DNA of 36,163 bases from Lachnospiraceae bacterium (GTDB lineage Bacteria; Bacillota; Clostridia; Lachnospirales; Lachnospiraceae), in NCBI GenBank assembly GCA_015057375.1, contig SVEM01000020.1, forward strand, positions 1-36,163, read 5' to 3'. Shown here in pieces: positions 25,634 to 33,087 of this stretch. The notes beneath the pieces were generated by a model. It searched no databases and had not been told where the DNA came from. It saw only the letters and a list, made by a program, of their open reading frames with translations. Made by a program: the position numbers and the translations under genes. Position 1 is the stretch's first letter. Each line of letters starts with the position of its first letter.

Positions 25634-25858
25634 TTGAATATGCACAAAAAGAAAATGGTTGCACCAATTATCATCACTGTCATTATAGTGCTGTATTATG
25701 TTGTTTATTTTGGCTTCTTAATTTCTTTGCTAGATGGAATTTGGAAGTATGCATTGGGCATTATACCACTTGTTTTTTCAGTACTGATGGTTTATGTATG
25801 CATAGAGCGAATTAATGAAATTAAGGAAGGTGAAGAGGATGATATTAGTAAATACTGA
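25634..25858 (+). CDS. Small two-helix membrane protein
   Basis: 74 residues from a TTG at 25634, 8 bp after GGGGG; an ATG two codons later is too far from that site. Two hydrophobic helices (about 9-34 and 39-58) are followed by an acidic tail (EIKEGEEDDISKY). I do not recognise the family. It starts 26 bp after the nuclease-like gene and overlaps the YbjQ-family gene by 20 bp, so translation is likely coupled to the latter. Confidence 0.65.
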   Translation: MNMHKKKMVAPIIITVIIVLYYVVYFGFLISLLDGIWKYALGIIPLVFSVLMVYVCIERINEIKEGEEDDISKY

Positions 25859-26150
25859 TTACATTAGCGGTAAGGAACTGGAAACACTCTCTTTAGTAAA
25901 GGGAAGTACAATTCAGTCTAAAAATATCGGAAGGGATATTACACAAAGTTTCAAAACACTGGTGGGCGGAGAACTCAAAGCCTACAACGAAATGATGAAT
26001 GAGGCACGTGCCCTTGCAACAAAAAGAATGGTTGCAGAAGCAGAAGCATTGGGTGCAGATGCAATTGTGAATATTCGTTACGCATCTTCTGCTGTTATGC
26101 AGGGTGCTGCAGAAGTTATTGTGTACGGAACAGCTGTTAGATTTATTTAA
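25839..26150 (+). CDS. YbjQ/UPF0145 family protein (heavy-metal-binding domain)
   Basis: 103 residues from the ATG at 25839, preceded by AAGGTGAAGAGG; the frame is open for 8 codons further upstream but without a good site. It matches YbjQ/UPF0145: VNTDYISGKELETLSLVKGSTI at the N-terminus, GGELKAYNEMMNEARALATKRM in the middle and EALGADAIVNIRYASSAVMQGAAEVIVYGTAV at the C-terminus. These proteins form pentamers; a metal-binding role has been proposed by annotation but is not proven. It overlaps the preceding membrane-protein gene and is followed by a terminator. Confidence 0.9.
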   Translation: MILVNTDYISGKELETLSLVKGSTIQSKNIGRDITQSFKTLVGGELKAYNEMMNEARALATKRMVAEAEALGADAIVNIRYASSAVMQGAAEVIVYGTAVRFI

Positions 26151-26168
26151 TTGTAGATTAACCGGAAT

Positions 26169-26204
26169 AAAAATCTCCTTGGAGTTTTCCAAGGGGATTT
26201 TTAT
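26169..26204 (+). terminator. Terminator after the YbjQ-family gene
   Basis: AAAAATCTCCTTGGA (26169-26183) pairs with TCCAAGGGGATTTTT (26188-26202) around GTTT, with one G-U pair. It closes the unit that begins with the nuclease-like gene. Confidence 0.92.
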
Positions 26205-26266
26205 TAGTATGTTTTTCAAAAGTATAGTATAATATAATAACAAATGTAAGTTAAGAAGGTGAACCA

Positions 26267-27916
26267 ATGGCTTGGTATGACGAAGCTGTATTTTATCATA
26301 TTTACCCGTTGGGTATGACGGGTGCTCCAAAACAAAATTCATATAGTGAACCGGTACACAGACTTAATAAGCTGTTGCCTTGGATTTATCATATAAAAGA
26401 AATCGGATGTAATGCAATTTATATCGGTCCGCTTTTTGAATCGGTGGGACACGGTTATGAAACTACAGATTACAAAAAACTTGACAGTAGGCTTGGCACT
26501 AATGAAGACCTGACGGAGTTTGTATCAGAGTGTCACAAGCAAGGAATTCGAGTGATTTTAGATGGCGTGTTTAATCATACAGGTCGTGATTTTTTTGCAT
26601 TCAGGGACATTATACAAAATAGAGAAAACTCACAATATAAAGACTGGTATTGTAATGTTAATTTCTGGGGAAATAACTCATTTAACGATGGATTTTCTTA
26701 CGATAATTGGGGCGGACATGACCTGCTTGCAAAATTGAATCAGCATAATCCGGACGTCAGGGATTATATTTGTGATGTGATTCGTTTTTGGGTAAGTGAG
26801 TTTGATATTGACGGAATACGTCTTGACGCAGCAGATGTAATGGACTTTGAATATATGAAAGCATTTCGCCAGGTGGCAAATGAAGTGAAGCCTGACTTTT
26901 GGCTTATGGGTGAGGTTATTCACGGTAATTATTCGCGTTGGGCGAATGACGGAACACTTCATTCCGTAACAAACTATATGCTTCATAAGGCGTTGTATTC
27001 TGCGCATAACGACCACAATTATTTTGAGATTGCACATACGATTAAATATGTAAATGATATGGTTGGGAATCGCCTGAATCTTTACACATTTGTTGATAAT
27101 CACGACGTAGAACGTATTTATACGAAACTTCAAAACAAGGCGCATTTTGTGCCTGTACACATTATGCTTTATACTTTGCCGGGAATTCCGTCGATTTATT
27201 ACGGATCTGAATTTGGCATCGAAGGGAAAAAGGAGCATGGTTCAGATGATTCTTTAAGGCCTGCGTTGGATTATAGCGAATACAAAGATGCAATAGAAAC
27301 TAATCCTTGCGCAAGACTCATTGCTGCACTTGGTAAAATACGTCAAAATACTTCTGCTCTCTGTTACGGTGATTATAAGGAGTTAGAATTACAAACAACT
27401 CATTTTGCTTATGAGAGAACACTTGACGGTAAATCTGTAATTGTTACGGTTAATAATAGTGACAATGATGTAAATATGACTCTTCCTTGCAGTGATTCTG
27501 ATAAATATATTGGCGCATTGACAGGCGAAGAGATAAATGTAAATGATGGACGTATTCAGGTGCGTGTGCCTGCAAACTGTGGTGAAATATGGATTGCAGA
27601 AGGACTTTCTAATGATGGCTTTACACTTATAGAAATGGTAAAAATGGAGAAAAAGCTTGAACCCGTAAAGTTTGAGGAAGAGCCAACACCGGAACCTCAG
27701 AATTCTGTGATTGAAGAAGTGCGGGAAGAAAAGAAATCTGAGAAAATAACCATTGTGCCAAACAAACCATACGAAGAAATGTCGGTCGAAGAACTTCAGG
27801 AGGCAATTCTGGAAAAAATGAGGAAAAACGGTGCTGTAACCGATTACATGTTAGGTACTGTAAGAGAAAACACACATCATGGTTCGTTGGTGAATTGGGT
27901 TAAGAGTTTTAATTAA
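26267..27916 (+). CDS. Intracellular GH13 alpha-amylase-type glycoside hydrolase with C-terminal extension
   Basis: 549 residues, no signal peptide, so cytosolic. Residues ~1-345 are the GH13 TIM barrel with DGVFNHTG (99-106), GIRLDAAD (nucleophile D187), GEVIHG (acid/base E216) and FVDNHD (D280). A small beta domain covers ~380-445. The layout is close to cyclomaltodextrinase or neopullulanase-type enzymes acting on maltodextrins, but subfamily cannot be fixed by eye. Residues ~450-549 are extra: an acidic/Pro-rich linker, then ~50 residues containing SVEELQEAILEKMRKNGAV and a His-rich end, unlike any GH13 module I know. AAGGTGA precedes the ATG. TATAAT boxes occur at 26228 and 26233 without a clear -35. 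Confidence 0.92.
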   Translation: MAWYDEAVFYHIYPLGMTGAPKQNSYSEPVHRLNKLLPWIYHIKEIGCNAIYIGPLFESVGHGYETTDYKKLDSRLGTNEDLTEFVSECHKQGIRVILDGVFNHTGRDFFAFRDIIQNRENSQYKDWYCNVNFWGNNSFNDGFSYDNWGGHDLLAKLNQHNPDVRDYICDVIRFWVSEFDIDGIRLDAADVMDFEYMKAFRQVANEVKPDFWLMGEVIHGNYSRWANDGTLHSVTNYMLHKALYSAHNDHNYFEIAHTIKYVNDMVGNRLNLYTFVDNHDVERIYTKLQNKAHFVPVHIMLYTLPGIPSIYYGSEFGIEGKKEHGSDDSLRPALDYSEYKDAIETNPCARLIAALGKIRQNTSALCYGDYKELELQTTHFAYERTLDGKSVIVTVNNSDNDVNMTLPCSDSDKYIGALTGEEINVNDGRIQVRVPANCGEIWIAEGLSNDGFTLIEMVKMEKKLEPVKFEEEPTPEPQNSVIEEVREEKKSEKITIVPNKPYEEMSVEELQEAILEKMRKNGAVTDYMLGTVRENTHHGSLVNWVKSFN

Positions 27917-27943
27917 ATTTTTCTGGAAAGAAAGGTGTGTTAT

Positions 27944-28147
27944 ATGAAAAAAATTATATGTTTTCTTTTAGTAGCGTGTGCTTGTATTGCTATGGCAGGG
28001 TGTAAAACAAAAATCGTACATTGTGATAATTGTAACAAAGAAGTTGTTATAAAGGAAAGCTCCAATATGGAAGAATCTTGGATTATTTATTGTGATGCTT
28101 GTAACGAAGAGCTTTTTGGCGATGACCCTCTTTTGGGAGGAAATTGA
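27944..28147 (+). CDS. Small lipoprotein with two CxxC pairs (zinc-ribbon-like)
   Basis: 67 residues from the ATG at 27944, after AAAGGTG; a GTG three codons earlier overlaps that site. A short signal peptide ends at the lipobox AMAGC. The mature part has CDNCNKEVV and YCDACNEELF, two CxxC knuckles about 25 residues apart, typical of a minimal zinc ribbon. Metal-binding knuckles on an exported lipoprotein are unusual. It lies 27 bp after the GH13 gene. No family recognised. Confidence 0.75.
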   Translation: MKKIICFLLVACACIAMAGCKTKIVHCDNCNKEVVIKESSNMEESWIIYCDACNEELFGDDPLLGGN

Positions 28148-28231
28148 TGTGTTGAAATATTATATTTTTAAATAGATGTTTCGATTTGAAGTATACTACT
28201 TTATAACAAAATTGCACAAGGAGGTACTGTT

Positions 28232-29053
28232 ATGCCATTGCATTTAGAGTCAATAACAAACGATAGTCAAAATTCTGAGATACTTGTATGGATACTACAA
28301 GAAGGCATGAATGAATGTGATTCAGTATTTATTACTGAAGATCAGAAATATATTCATATTCGTTACAATATTACAGACAACTTTTCAGGGCAGGTAATTG
28401 GAAAGATTGTTTATACACTTTTGCATGGTGAAAACGCTATAGAGATATTGGATATAGACATTGTATGGAATAATGATGTTCCAACAGTTTTAAAGTTTAA
28501 TACACTCAGAGATGGATCGTCGGATGCGAATGAGTATTATGAGGCTGAAACTGTTGATGGGAATCAACATCTTGAGGTAGAAACGGTCAATCGTCATGTT
28601 GTTGCAGAAGAATTACTTGATACAGCACGAGAAGTTTTTATTTCTGCATTTCCGTTTGAATTAAGTGTTTATGAAAATCTTGATGCCTTCAATGAATGGG
28701 CTGGCTTCAAGAATGTAATTTCGGTTAAAGGCACTGACTTTAAGGTAAGAGGGTTTTCGGAACGATTTATAATGCCTGGCAGAGGTTTTAATGATGATAA
28801 ATCAAGTAAAGAAAGTTATTCATTTGTTGTAGGTAAGGTTTTGTCATATCGTGATGTCGAAATAGCATTTGGAGAAACTCTTTGTCCGTTTGTTCTTGCA
28901 CAAATAGATACGGCACTTGGTGTGATTCCTGTATCTATGGGCAATGATGTATTTGATTTGGAGAAACTTGAGGAAGGTTGTATAATTGCAATGAATGCAG
29001 ATATAAAAGCTGACGTTGCTAGGGATTCTGATTTCAGATATTCTAATAGATAA
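28232..29053 (+). CDS. Uncharacterised soluble protein
   Basis: 273 residues, acidic, with no signal peptide or membrane helix. AAGGAGG precedes the ATG at a good distance, so expression is likely. Three regions are apparent: a beta-rich N-terminus (1-95) with many Ile/Val strands, a central part (~95-190) with VAEELLDTAREVFISAFPFEL, and a C-terminal beta-rich part (~195-265; SFVVGKVLSYRDVEIAFG, then FVLAQIDTALGVIPVSM) that looks OB- or SH3-like. I do not recognise a family. It lies 84 bp after the zinc-ribbon lipoprotein gene and 17 bp before a membrane protein gene. Confidence 0.7.
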   Translation: MPLHLESITNDSQNSEILVWILQEGMNECDSVFITEDQKYIHIRYNITDNFSGQVIGKIVYTLLHGENAIEILDIDIVWNNDVPTVLKFNTLRDGSSDANEYYEAETVDGNQHLEVETVNRHVVAEELLDTAREVFISAFPFELSVYENLDAFNEWAGFKNVISVKGTDFKVRGFSERFIMPGRGFNDDKSSKESYSFVVGKVLSYRDVEIAFGETLCPFVLAQIDTALGVIPVSMGNDVFDLEKLEEGCIIAMNADIKADVARDSDFRYSNR

Positions 29054-29070
29054 TTTGGCTGGTGATCAAT

Positions 29071-29595
29071 ATGGAAAAAAGAGAATTTACATATCAGAGA
29101 TTTTTTTCAAGAGTTTTTGCTACGCTTATCCTTGCTTGTGTTGTTGTAGGTTTATTTGTGTTAATACTGGGAAAATTATCTGCTGCCTTTTATTCATATG
29201 GAATTTATATCGGTATTGCATTAATTTGTCTTGGTTTTTGTTTTCAATATACCGAATCATGTAAGCTGTTTATAGGAAAGGGTAAGTATTGGGTAGAAGA
29301 TGGAATCGTAGTAATAGAAATAGGAAAAAAGGTGTATAAGCTAAATTATGTAAAAACACTATTGGCAAAAAAGATTTCTTTTTTTAGTTATCCTTATTCA
29401 AAAACAGGAATATTAAAAATCGGAAATGGACATAAAACAATTGAGTTGATGTCTCTTTCAAATAAGGACATTAAGATTTTTTCTGATTCCGAGTTGTTTC
29501 CTTTGTTTGAAACTATTTTGGAGAACAACCCACAGCTAAAAAAAGATGATGCGCTTGAATTTTATTACGAAAATAAAAAAGATAAAATGGCATAG
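29071..29595 (+). CDS. Membrane-anchored protein with cytoplasmic beta-rich domain
   Basis: 174 residues from the ATG at 29071 after GGTGAT; a GTG three codons earlier is within that site. Two membrane helices (about 18-36 and 44-62) are followed by a soluble part (~70-174) of alternating beta strands (YWVEDGIVVIEIGKKVYKL, GILKIGNGHKTIELM), suggestive of a PH-like or YcxB-like fold. No named family is assigned. It is followed by a terminator at 29625. Confidence 0.65.
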   Translation: MEKREFTYQRFFSRVFATLILACVVVGLFVLILGKLSAAFYSYGIYIGIALICLGFCFQYTESCKLFIGKGKYWVEDGIVVIEIGKKVYKLNYVKTLLAKKISFFSYPYSKTGILKIGNGHKTIELMSLSNKDIKIFSDSELFPLFETILENNPQLKKDDALEFYYENKKDKMA

Positions 29596-29624
29596 TATTT
29601 TTACATGGAAACAGTAATATTTAC

Positions 29625-29650
29625 GGGACTTTTTTACAGTCCCTTTTTTA
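29625..29650 (+). terminator. Terminator after the membrane-anchored protein gene
   Basis: GGGACT (29625-29630) pairs with AGTCCC (29638-29643) around TTTTTAC, followed by TTTTTT. Confidence 0.85.
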
Positions 29651-29678
29651 ATAAAAAATGAAGGAATCTTAACATTTG

Positions 29679-29897
29679 TTACTTATAAGATTTGGGTTTG
29701 TCTGTGAGACCGATCATATAATCTGCTGATAAGTTATAAAATTGACACAGTTTTATCAAGTCATCAATTTTTAGTTCTGCACGTCCTGCCTCGATATGGT
29801 TATATCCTTGCTGAGATTTGTTGAGTAGTTTTCCAATCTCGGCTTGTGTCATATCATTGTCTTCACGAACATTTTTCAACCTATCTCGATAATTCAC
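29679..29897 (-). CDS. Small XRE-family HTH regulator
   Basis: 72 residues from the GTG at 29897, which follows AAAGGAG; a TTG six codons upstream overlaps the ribosome site. Nearly the whole protein is a Cro/CI-type helix-turn-helix: RLKNVREDNDMTQAEIGKLL, then NKSQQGYNHIEAGRAELKID (recognition helix SQQGYNHIE) and LIKLCQFYNLSADYMIGLTD. It lacks a sensor domain. It is divergent from a membrane protein/DUF5067 gene pair, with two identical-arm operators between them, and probably controls both sides. Confidence 0.9.
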   Translation of the reverse strand: MNYRDRLKNVREDNDMTQAEIGKLLNKSQQGYNHIEAGRAELKIDDLIKLCQFYNLSADYMIGLTDKPKSYK

Positions 29898-29933
29898 GGA
29901 TTTTCTCCTTTCCAACTAAGCTGAAGTCATACT

Positions 29934-29961
29934 AACATACTCATATTTTGAGTATTGACAA
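29934..29961 (-). promoter_or_regulatory. Candidate promoter of the XRE gene
   Basis: On the minus strand TTGTCA (29961-29956), a 16-bp spacer, then TATGTT (29939-29934). Operator 1 lies in its spacer and -10, which would give autoregulation. Confidence 0.45.
29938..29954. promoter_or_regulatory. Operator 1 for the XRE regulator
   Basis: TACTCA-TATTT-TGAGTA, a perfect 6-5-6 inverted repeat, extended to 7 bp by flanking A and T. It abuts the TTGACA of the plus-strand promoter. Confidence 0.78.
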
Positions 29962-29983
29962 TTACTCAAAGATTGAGTATTCT
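29955..29983 (+). promoter_or_regulatory. Sigma-A promoter of the VanZ-like/DUF5067 pair
   Basis: TTGACA (29955-29960), a 17-bp spacer, then TATTCT (29978-29983). Operator 2 occupies nearly the whole spacer. Confidence 0.75.
29963..29979. promoter_or_regulatory. Operator 2 for the XRE regulator
   Basis: TACTCA-AAGAT-TGAGTA, with the same arms as operator 1 and a different 5-bp centre. Centres are 25 bp apart. It lies between the -35 and -10 of the plus-strand promoter, a position expected for a repressor. Confidence 0.8.
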
Positions 29984-30008
29984 ATTCTAAAAAGAAGGAG
30001 AATTATTT

Positions 30009-30422
30009 TTGTCGAAACAAAAGAAAAATCTTCTGTTAAGTATAGTGGCATTAGTTGCGGGATGTTTTTTATATGCTTTTTTTAGAAAAAACACCTATAT
30101 TGGAAGCATGTTTGATAGCATTAAATACGTTGAAAGAGTTCGTCAAATATGTTTGTGTTCAGTGTGTAACGTATATAAATTTTATTTGCCGGATTTTTTG
30201 TGGGGTTTTTCTTTGAGTTGCGGATTGATAGCAATACACAATCCAAGTAAAAAAGGAGTTTTTATTTGTGCAAGTTTTGCTTTCCTTTGCGGATGTTTGT
30301 GGGAACTTTTGCAGTATTTTGCAGTGTTAAGTGGAACTGGCGATATTCATGACATTATAATGTACCTTCTGGCAAGTGCAATATGCATTATTATTAATTT
30401 AAAGGAGACTGAAGAAAAATGA
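30009..30422 (+). CDS. VanZ-like small membrane protein
   Basis: 137 residues from a TTG at 30009, 9 bp after AAGGAG. There are four hydrophobic stretches (about 8-25, 60-76, 82-100 and 112-130). The C-terminal half (FLCGCLWELLQYFAVLSGTGDIHDIIMYLLAS) has the Glu-x-x-Gln and later Asp spacing of VanZ-like proteins, but the family match is partial. Cys is frequent (10 residues), which is odd for its size. It overlaps the DUF5067 gene by 4 bp (ATGA) and is probably controlled by the divergent XRE regulator. Confidence 0.65.
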   Translation: MSKQKKNLLLSIVALVAGCFLYAFFRKNTYIGSMFDSIKYVERVRQICLCSVCNVYKFYLPDFLWGFSLSCGLIAIHNPSKKGVFICASFAFLCGCLWELLQYFAVLSGTGDIHDIIMYLLASAICIIINLKETEEK

Positions 30423-30913
30423 AAAAAGTGAATGTGTTATTGTCAATCGTGCTTGTTTTAATGTTTGCAATGTTTGCATTAGGTAGTGGTGAAGAGACAA
30501 GCAAAAATCAAGGGACGGGAACTGCGGAAAACCAAGAATCAGATACAAGTATTGGTGATTATACAGTAGAAATTCAAAGTTGTCGTTTGGCTAAGGATTA
30601 TGAAGGTAAAGATGTAGTTATTGTAAAATATTTCTATACTAATGTTGCTAATGATGATGCTACTGCGTTTTTTACTGCCTTTGATGAAACGGTTTATCAA
30701 AATGGAGTAGGGTTAAATGAATCTTATTTTGTAGATGATAGTGCAAAATATAATTCGGATAATCAAATGAAAGAAATAAAAAAGGGTGCCAGCCTAGAAG
30801 TGGAAGTGGCATATGAATTAAATGATACGACTACTGATATTGAAGTAGAAGTGAAAGAATTATTTAGTTTTGATGATACAATCATTACGAAAACTTTTTC
30901 AATTGCTCAATAA
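30419..30913 (+). CDS. Exported DUF5067 domain protein
   Basis: 164 residues. A signal peptide (about 1-22) precedes a Gly/Thr/Glu-rich linker, then a DUF5067-type Ig-like beta domain from ~45 (IGDYTVEIQSCRLAKDYEGKDVVIVKYFYTN, written here as one region spanning ~44-74, with the later VEVAYELNDTTTDIEVEV). Such Firmicutes proteins are usually lipoproteins; here the position expected for the lipobox Cys reads FALGSG, without Cys, so it may be secreted or stay membrane-bound by an uncleaved helix. Its start overlaps the upstream stop. Function unknown. Confidence 0.75.
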   Translation: MKKVNVLLSIVLVLMFAMFALGSGEETSKNQGTGTAENQESDTSIGDYTVEIQSCRLAKDYEGKDVVIVKYFYTNVANDDATAFFTAFDETVYQNGVGLNESYFVDDSAKYNSDNQMKEIKKGASLEVEVAYELNDTTTDIEVEVKELFSFDDTIITKTFSIAQ

Positions 30914-31007
30914 ATAAAAGAGAAATAGAAAATATAATCTGATGTCTTTGTACACAATCGCTTAAGCAGCAATAATCGTGAAGAAATAACAAAGTAAATG
31001 AATAGAG

Positions 31008-31039
31008 TCACCTTGTCGAATTCGGCAGGGTGATTTTTT
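31008..31039 (+). terminator. Terminator of the VanZ-like/DUF5067 unit
   Basis: TCACCTTGTCGA pairs with TCGGCAGGGTGA (stem within 31008-31033, two G-U pairs), followed by TTTTTT. It lies 95 bp past the stop. Confidence 0.82.
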
Positions 31040-31228
31040 GTTGTTTTAAGGCATAGAAAAAAATACGCGTTTTATAGAAAAATGGAAACACTATATTTTT
31101 CGCATATATTTCCAAATGTATTAAAAGGGCTAAAATACAAGAAAAAACGGCTAATTAAAGCTCAAAACGTTGTATGTTTACATATGTTAAAGACACATAA
31201 ATATCACAGGTTCAAGATAGAATATTCC
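31040..31228. other. Gene-free AT-rich gap
   Basis: I see no supported gene or RNA between the terminator at 31039 and the promoter at 31229. The sequence is AT-rich with runs of A and no array or long inverted repeat. Confidence 0.4.
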
Positions 31229-31257
31229 TTGCTTTTATATAGGTATTAAGTTAAAAT
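31229..31257 (+). promoter_or_regulatory. Probable promoter of the Cthe_2159-like/VTC/DUF4956 unit
   Basis: TTGCTT (31229-31234), a 17-bp spacer, then TAAAAT (31252-31257). The implied leader of ~100 nt begins near the AT palindrome AAATTTTT-G-AAAAATTT (31269-31285), which could fold in RNA. Confidence 0.48.
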
Positions 31258-31362
31258 ATTTATATATAAAATTTTTGAAAAATTTAACTTGGTTTCGTGA
31301 AGTGTCTAGGAATTTATAAATGATATTTATTCGTTTTGTAGCAGAGACAGGAGGGGTTTGTT

Positions 31363-33054
31363 TTGGGGAAAAAAGGTATTATCGGATTAGCAATCGGCGG
31401 CGTTATTTGTCTTGCTGTTCTTATAGTGATGAGTGTTACCATGTTTCCGTCAACTAATAATGCACCGGTTACTGGGCAGAATGATTTGGTAGATAATACT
31501 GTGGCAGTTGATACACCTGTAGCTGATGAGCAGGCTGAAGGTGGAGACACTTTGACTCCTGGTGTGGAATCTGATGTTACAATTGATGCAGATGCGGAAG
31601 CATCACCTGAATCAGCAGTTACGGAAGCACCTGATGCGGGTGTGGCAGAAGGTGAACCTACACAGGCACCTGATGCAGAGAAAGATGATAAAAAGAATGA
31701 ATCTGATGACAAAACTACATCAGACGACAAGAAGAACGATTCCGGTAAGAATAATAACAGCAACAAAAACAACAACAAGAATAATAATAAAAATAATGCG
31801 GACAAATCAAATAATAACAAACCGCAGAACAATAATCAGAACAATAACAATAAAGATGACTCAAACAATACGAAGAATCCATCTCAGAACAACGTAAACA
31901 CTAATACAAATACTAATACAGGAACTAATACAAGCACACCGGTTCCATCAAACGGTGATAATCCGGGAACACATAAAGATCCTGTTAAAAGCGAATACAA
32001 GACAACTATAGACGGCCTTACAGTAACATCTAAGGATGCTGAGTGTACAGTATCAGGCAATAAGTTAACTATAAGTAAAGCCGGAACATATACTTTGTCA
32101 GGAAAACTCAGTAACGGACAGATCATTGTAGAAGCTGCCAAGACAGAGCAGGTAGTGCTTGTGCTTCAGTCAGCATCACTTTCCTGCAGTAATTCAGCAC
32201 CTATTTATGTTAAGAGTGCAGATGCAGTAACCATACATCTTGCAGCTGGAACAAGAAATACAGTTACAGATGGTGCTGCATATTCATTTACAACAGCACT
32301 TAAAGAGCCTGATGCGGCTATATTTTCATCAGAAGATCTGAATTTTGAGGGAACAGGAAGTCTTACCGTAACAGGTAAATATCTTGATGGTATTGCAAGT
32401 AAAAACGATATTGATATTAAGCAGGGTACAATAAGTGTTATTGCAAATGATGACGGTATCCGTGGAAAGGACGGAATTGAAATCAGCGGCGGTTCAGTAA
32501 GCGTAGTAACTCAGTTGTCACATGCACTTAAGACAACAGAGCTTGCAAGTACAGGAAAAGGTATGTTAACTATATCCGGCGGAACGGTTAAGTTAGATGC
32601 TGTAGGTGACGGAATACATACTACAAACCAGATAAAGATTACCGGTGGTGATACATACATCGATGCCAAGAACGAAGGATTGGATTCTGATATGTCATTT
32701 GTCATGACAGGAGGAAAACTTGTTATAGATGGTACTAAGAGTGTGAACCATATGATATTTGACTGTCCTAAAGGAGCTTCTGTAAACGGCGGAACATTTT
32801 TTGCAGTCGGAAACAGCACACTCACAAAACCGCTCAGTACATCAAGCACACAGAAGACGCTTTATTTCAAAGCAGGAGTTGAGCAGGAAACAGATACTAC
32901 CGTAACGATTCAGAATTCATCAGGAAAGCAGATGTTTGAGCATAAAGCTACAAGAAAGTATCAGTGCGTGTTATATTCTTCTCCGGAACTTAAAGCAGAT
33001 ACATATACAATTTTCAGAGACAAGGTAGAGCTTGGGACTACTGTTGTAAAATAA
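31363..33054 (+). CDS. Cell-surface beta-helix carbohydrate-binding protein (Cthe_2159-like)
   Basis: 563 residues from a TTG at 31363, 6 bp after AGGAGGGG. One N-terminal membrane anchor (about 5-28) is followed by an Ala/Glu/Asp-rich segment, then a very long Asn/Lys/Asp/Thr low-complexity linker (about 105-205) and a repetitive right-handed beta-helix from ~210 (GLTVTSKDAECTVSGNKLTI, later KYLDGIASKNDIDI, DDGIRGKDGIEISGGSV, GDGIHTTNQIKITGGD). These rungs match the carbohydrate-binding family of Clostridium thermocellum Cthe_2159 (PF14262), known to bind cellulose and acidic glycans with calcium. Catalysis is unproven. The VTC and DUF4956 genes follow at 33 and 25 bp. Confidence 0.82.
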   Translation: MGKKGIIGLAIGGVICLAVLIVMSVTMFPSTNNAPVTGQNDLVDNTVAVDTPVADEQAEGGDTLTPGVESDVTIDADAEASPESAVTEAPDAGVAEGEPTQAPDAEKDDKKNESDDKTTSDDKKNDSGKNNNSNKNNNKNNNKNNADKSNNNKPQNNNQNNNNKDDSNNTKNPSQNNVNTNTNTNTGTNTSTPVPSNGDNPGTHKDPVKSEYKTTIDGLTVTSKDAECTVSGNKLTISKAGTYTLSGKLSNGQIIVEAAKTEQVVLVLQSASLSCSNSAPIYVKSADAVTIHLAAGTRNTVTDGAAYSFTTALKEPDAAIFSSEDLNFEGTGSLTVTGKYLDGIASKNDIDIKQGTISVIANDDGIRGKDGIEISGGSVSVVTQLSHALKTTELASTGKGMLTISGGTVKLDAVGDGIHTTNQIKITGGDTYIDAKNEGLDSDMSFVMTGGKLVIDGTKSVNHMIFDCPKGASVNGGTFFAVGNSTLTKPLSTSSTQKTLYFKAGVEQETDTTVTIQNSSGKQMFEHKATRKYQCVLYSSPELKADTYTIFRDKVELGTTVVK

Positions 33055-33087
33055 ATTGTCAGAAGATTAAAAAGAAGGGAAAGTATT

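Noticed and set aside
29679-29915. XRE gene as a sign of a prophage
   Set aside because: No integrase, antirepressor, portal or other phage gene nearby; the operators control a local two-gene unit.
31314-31832. 172-codon minus-strand frame opposite the Asn-rich linker
   Set aside because: Leu/Phe/Ser-rich complement of a low-complexity linker, no ribosome site.
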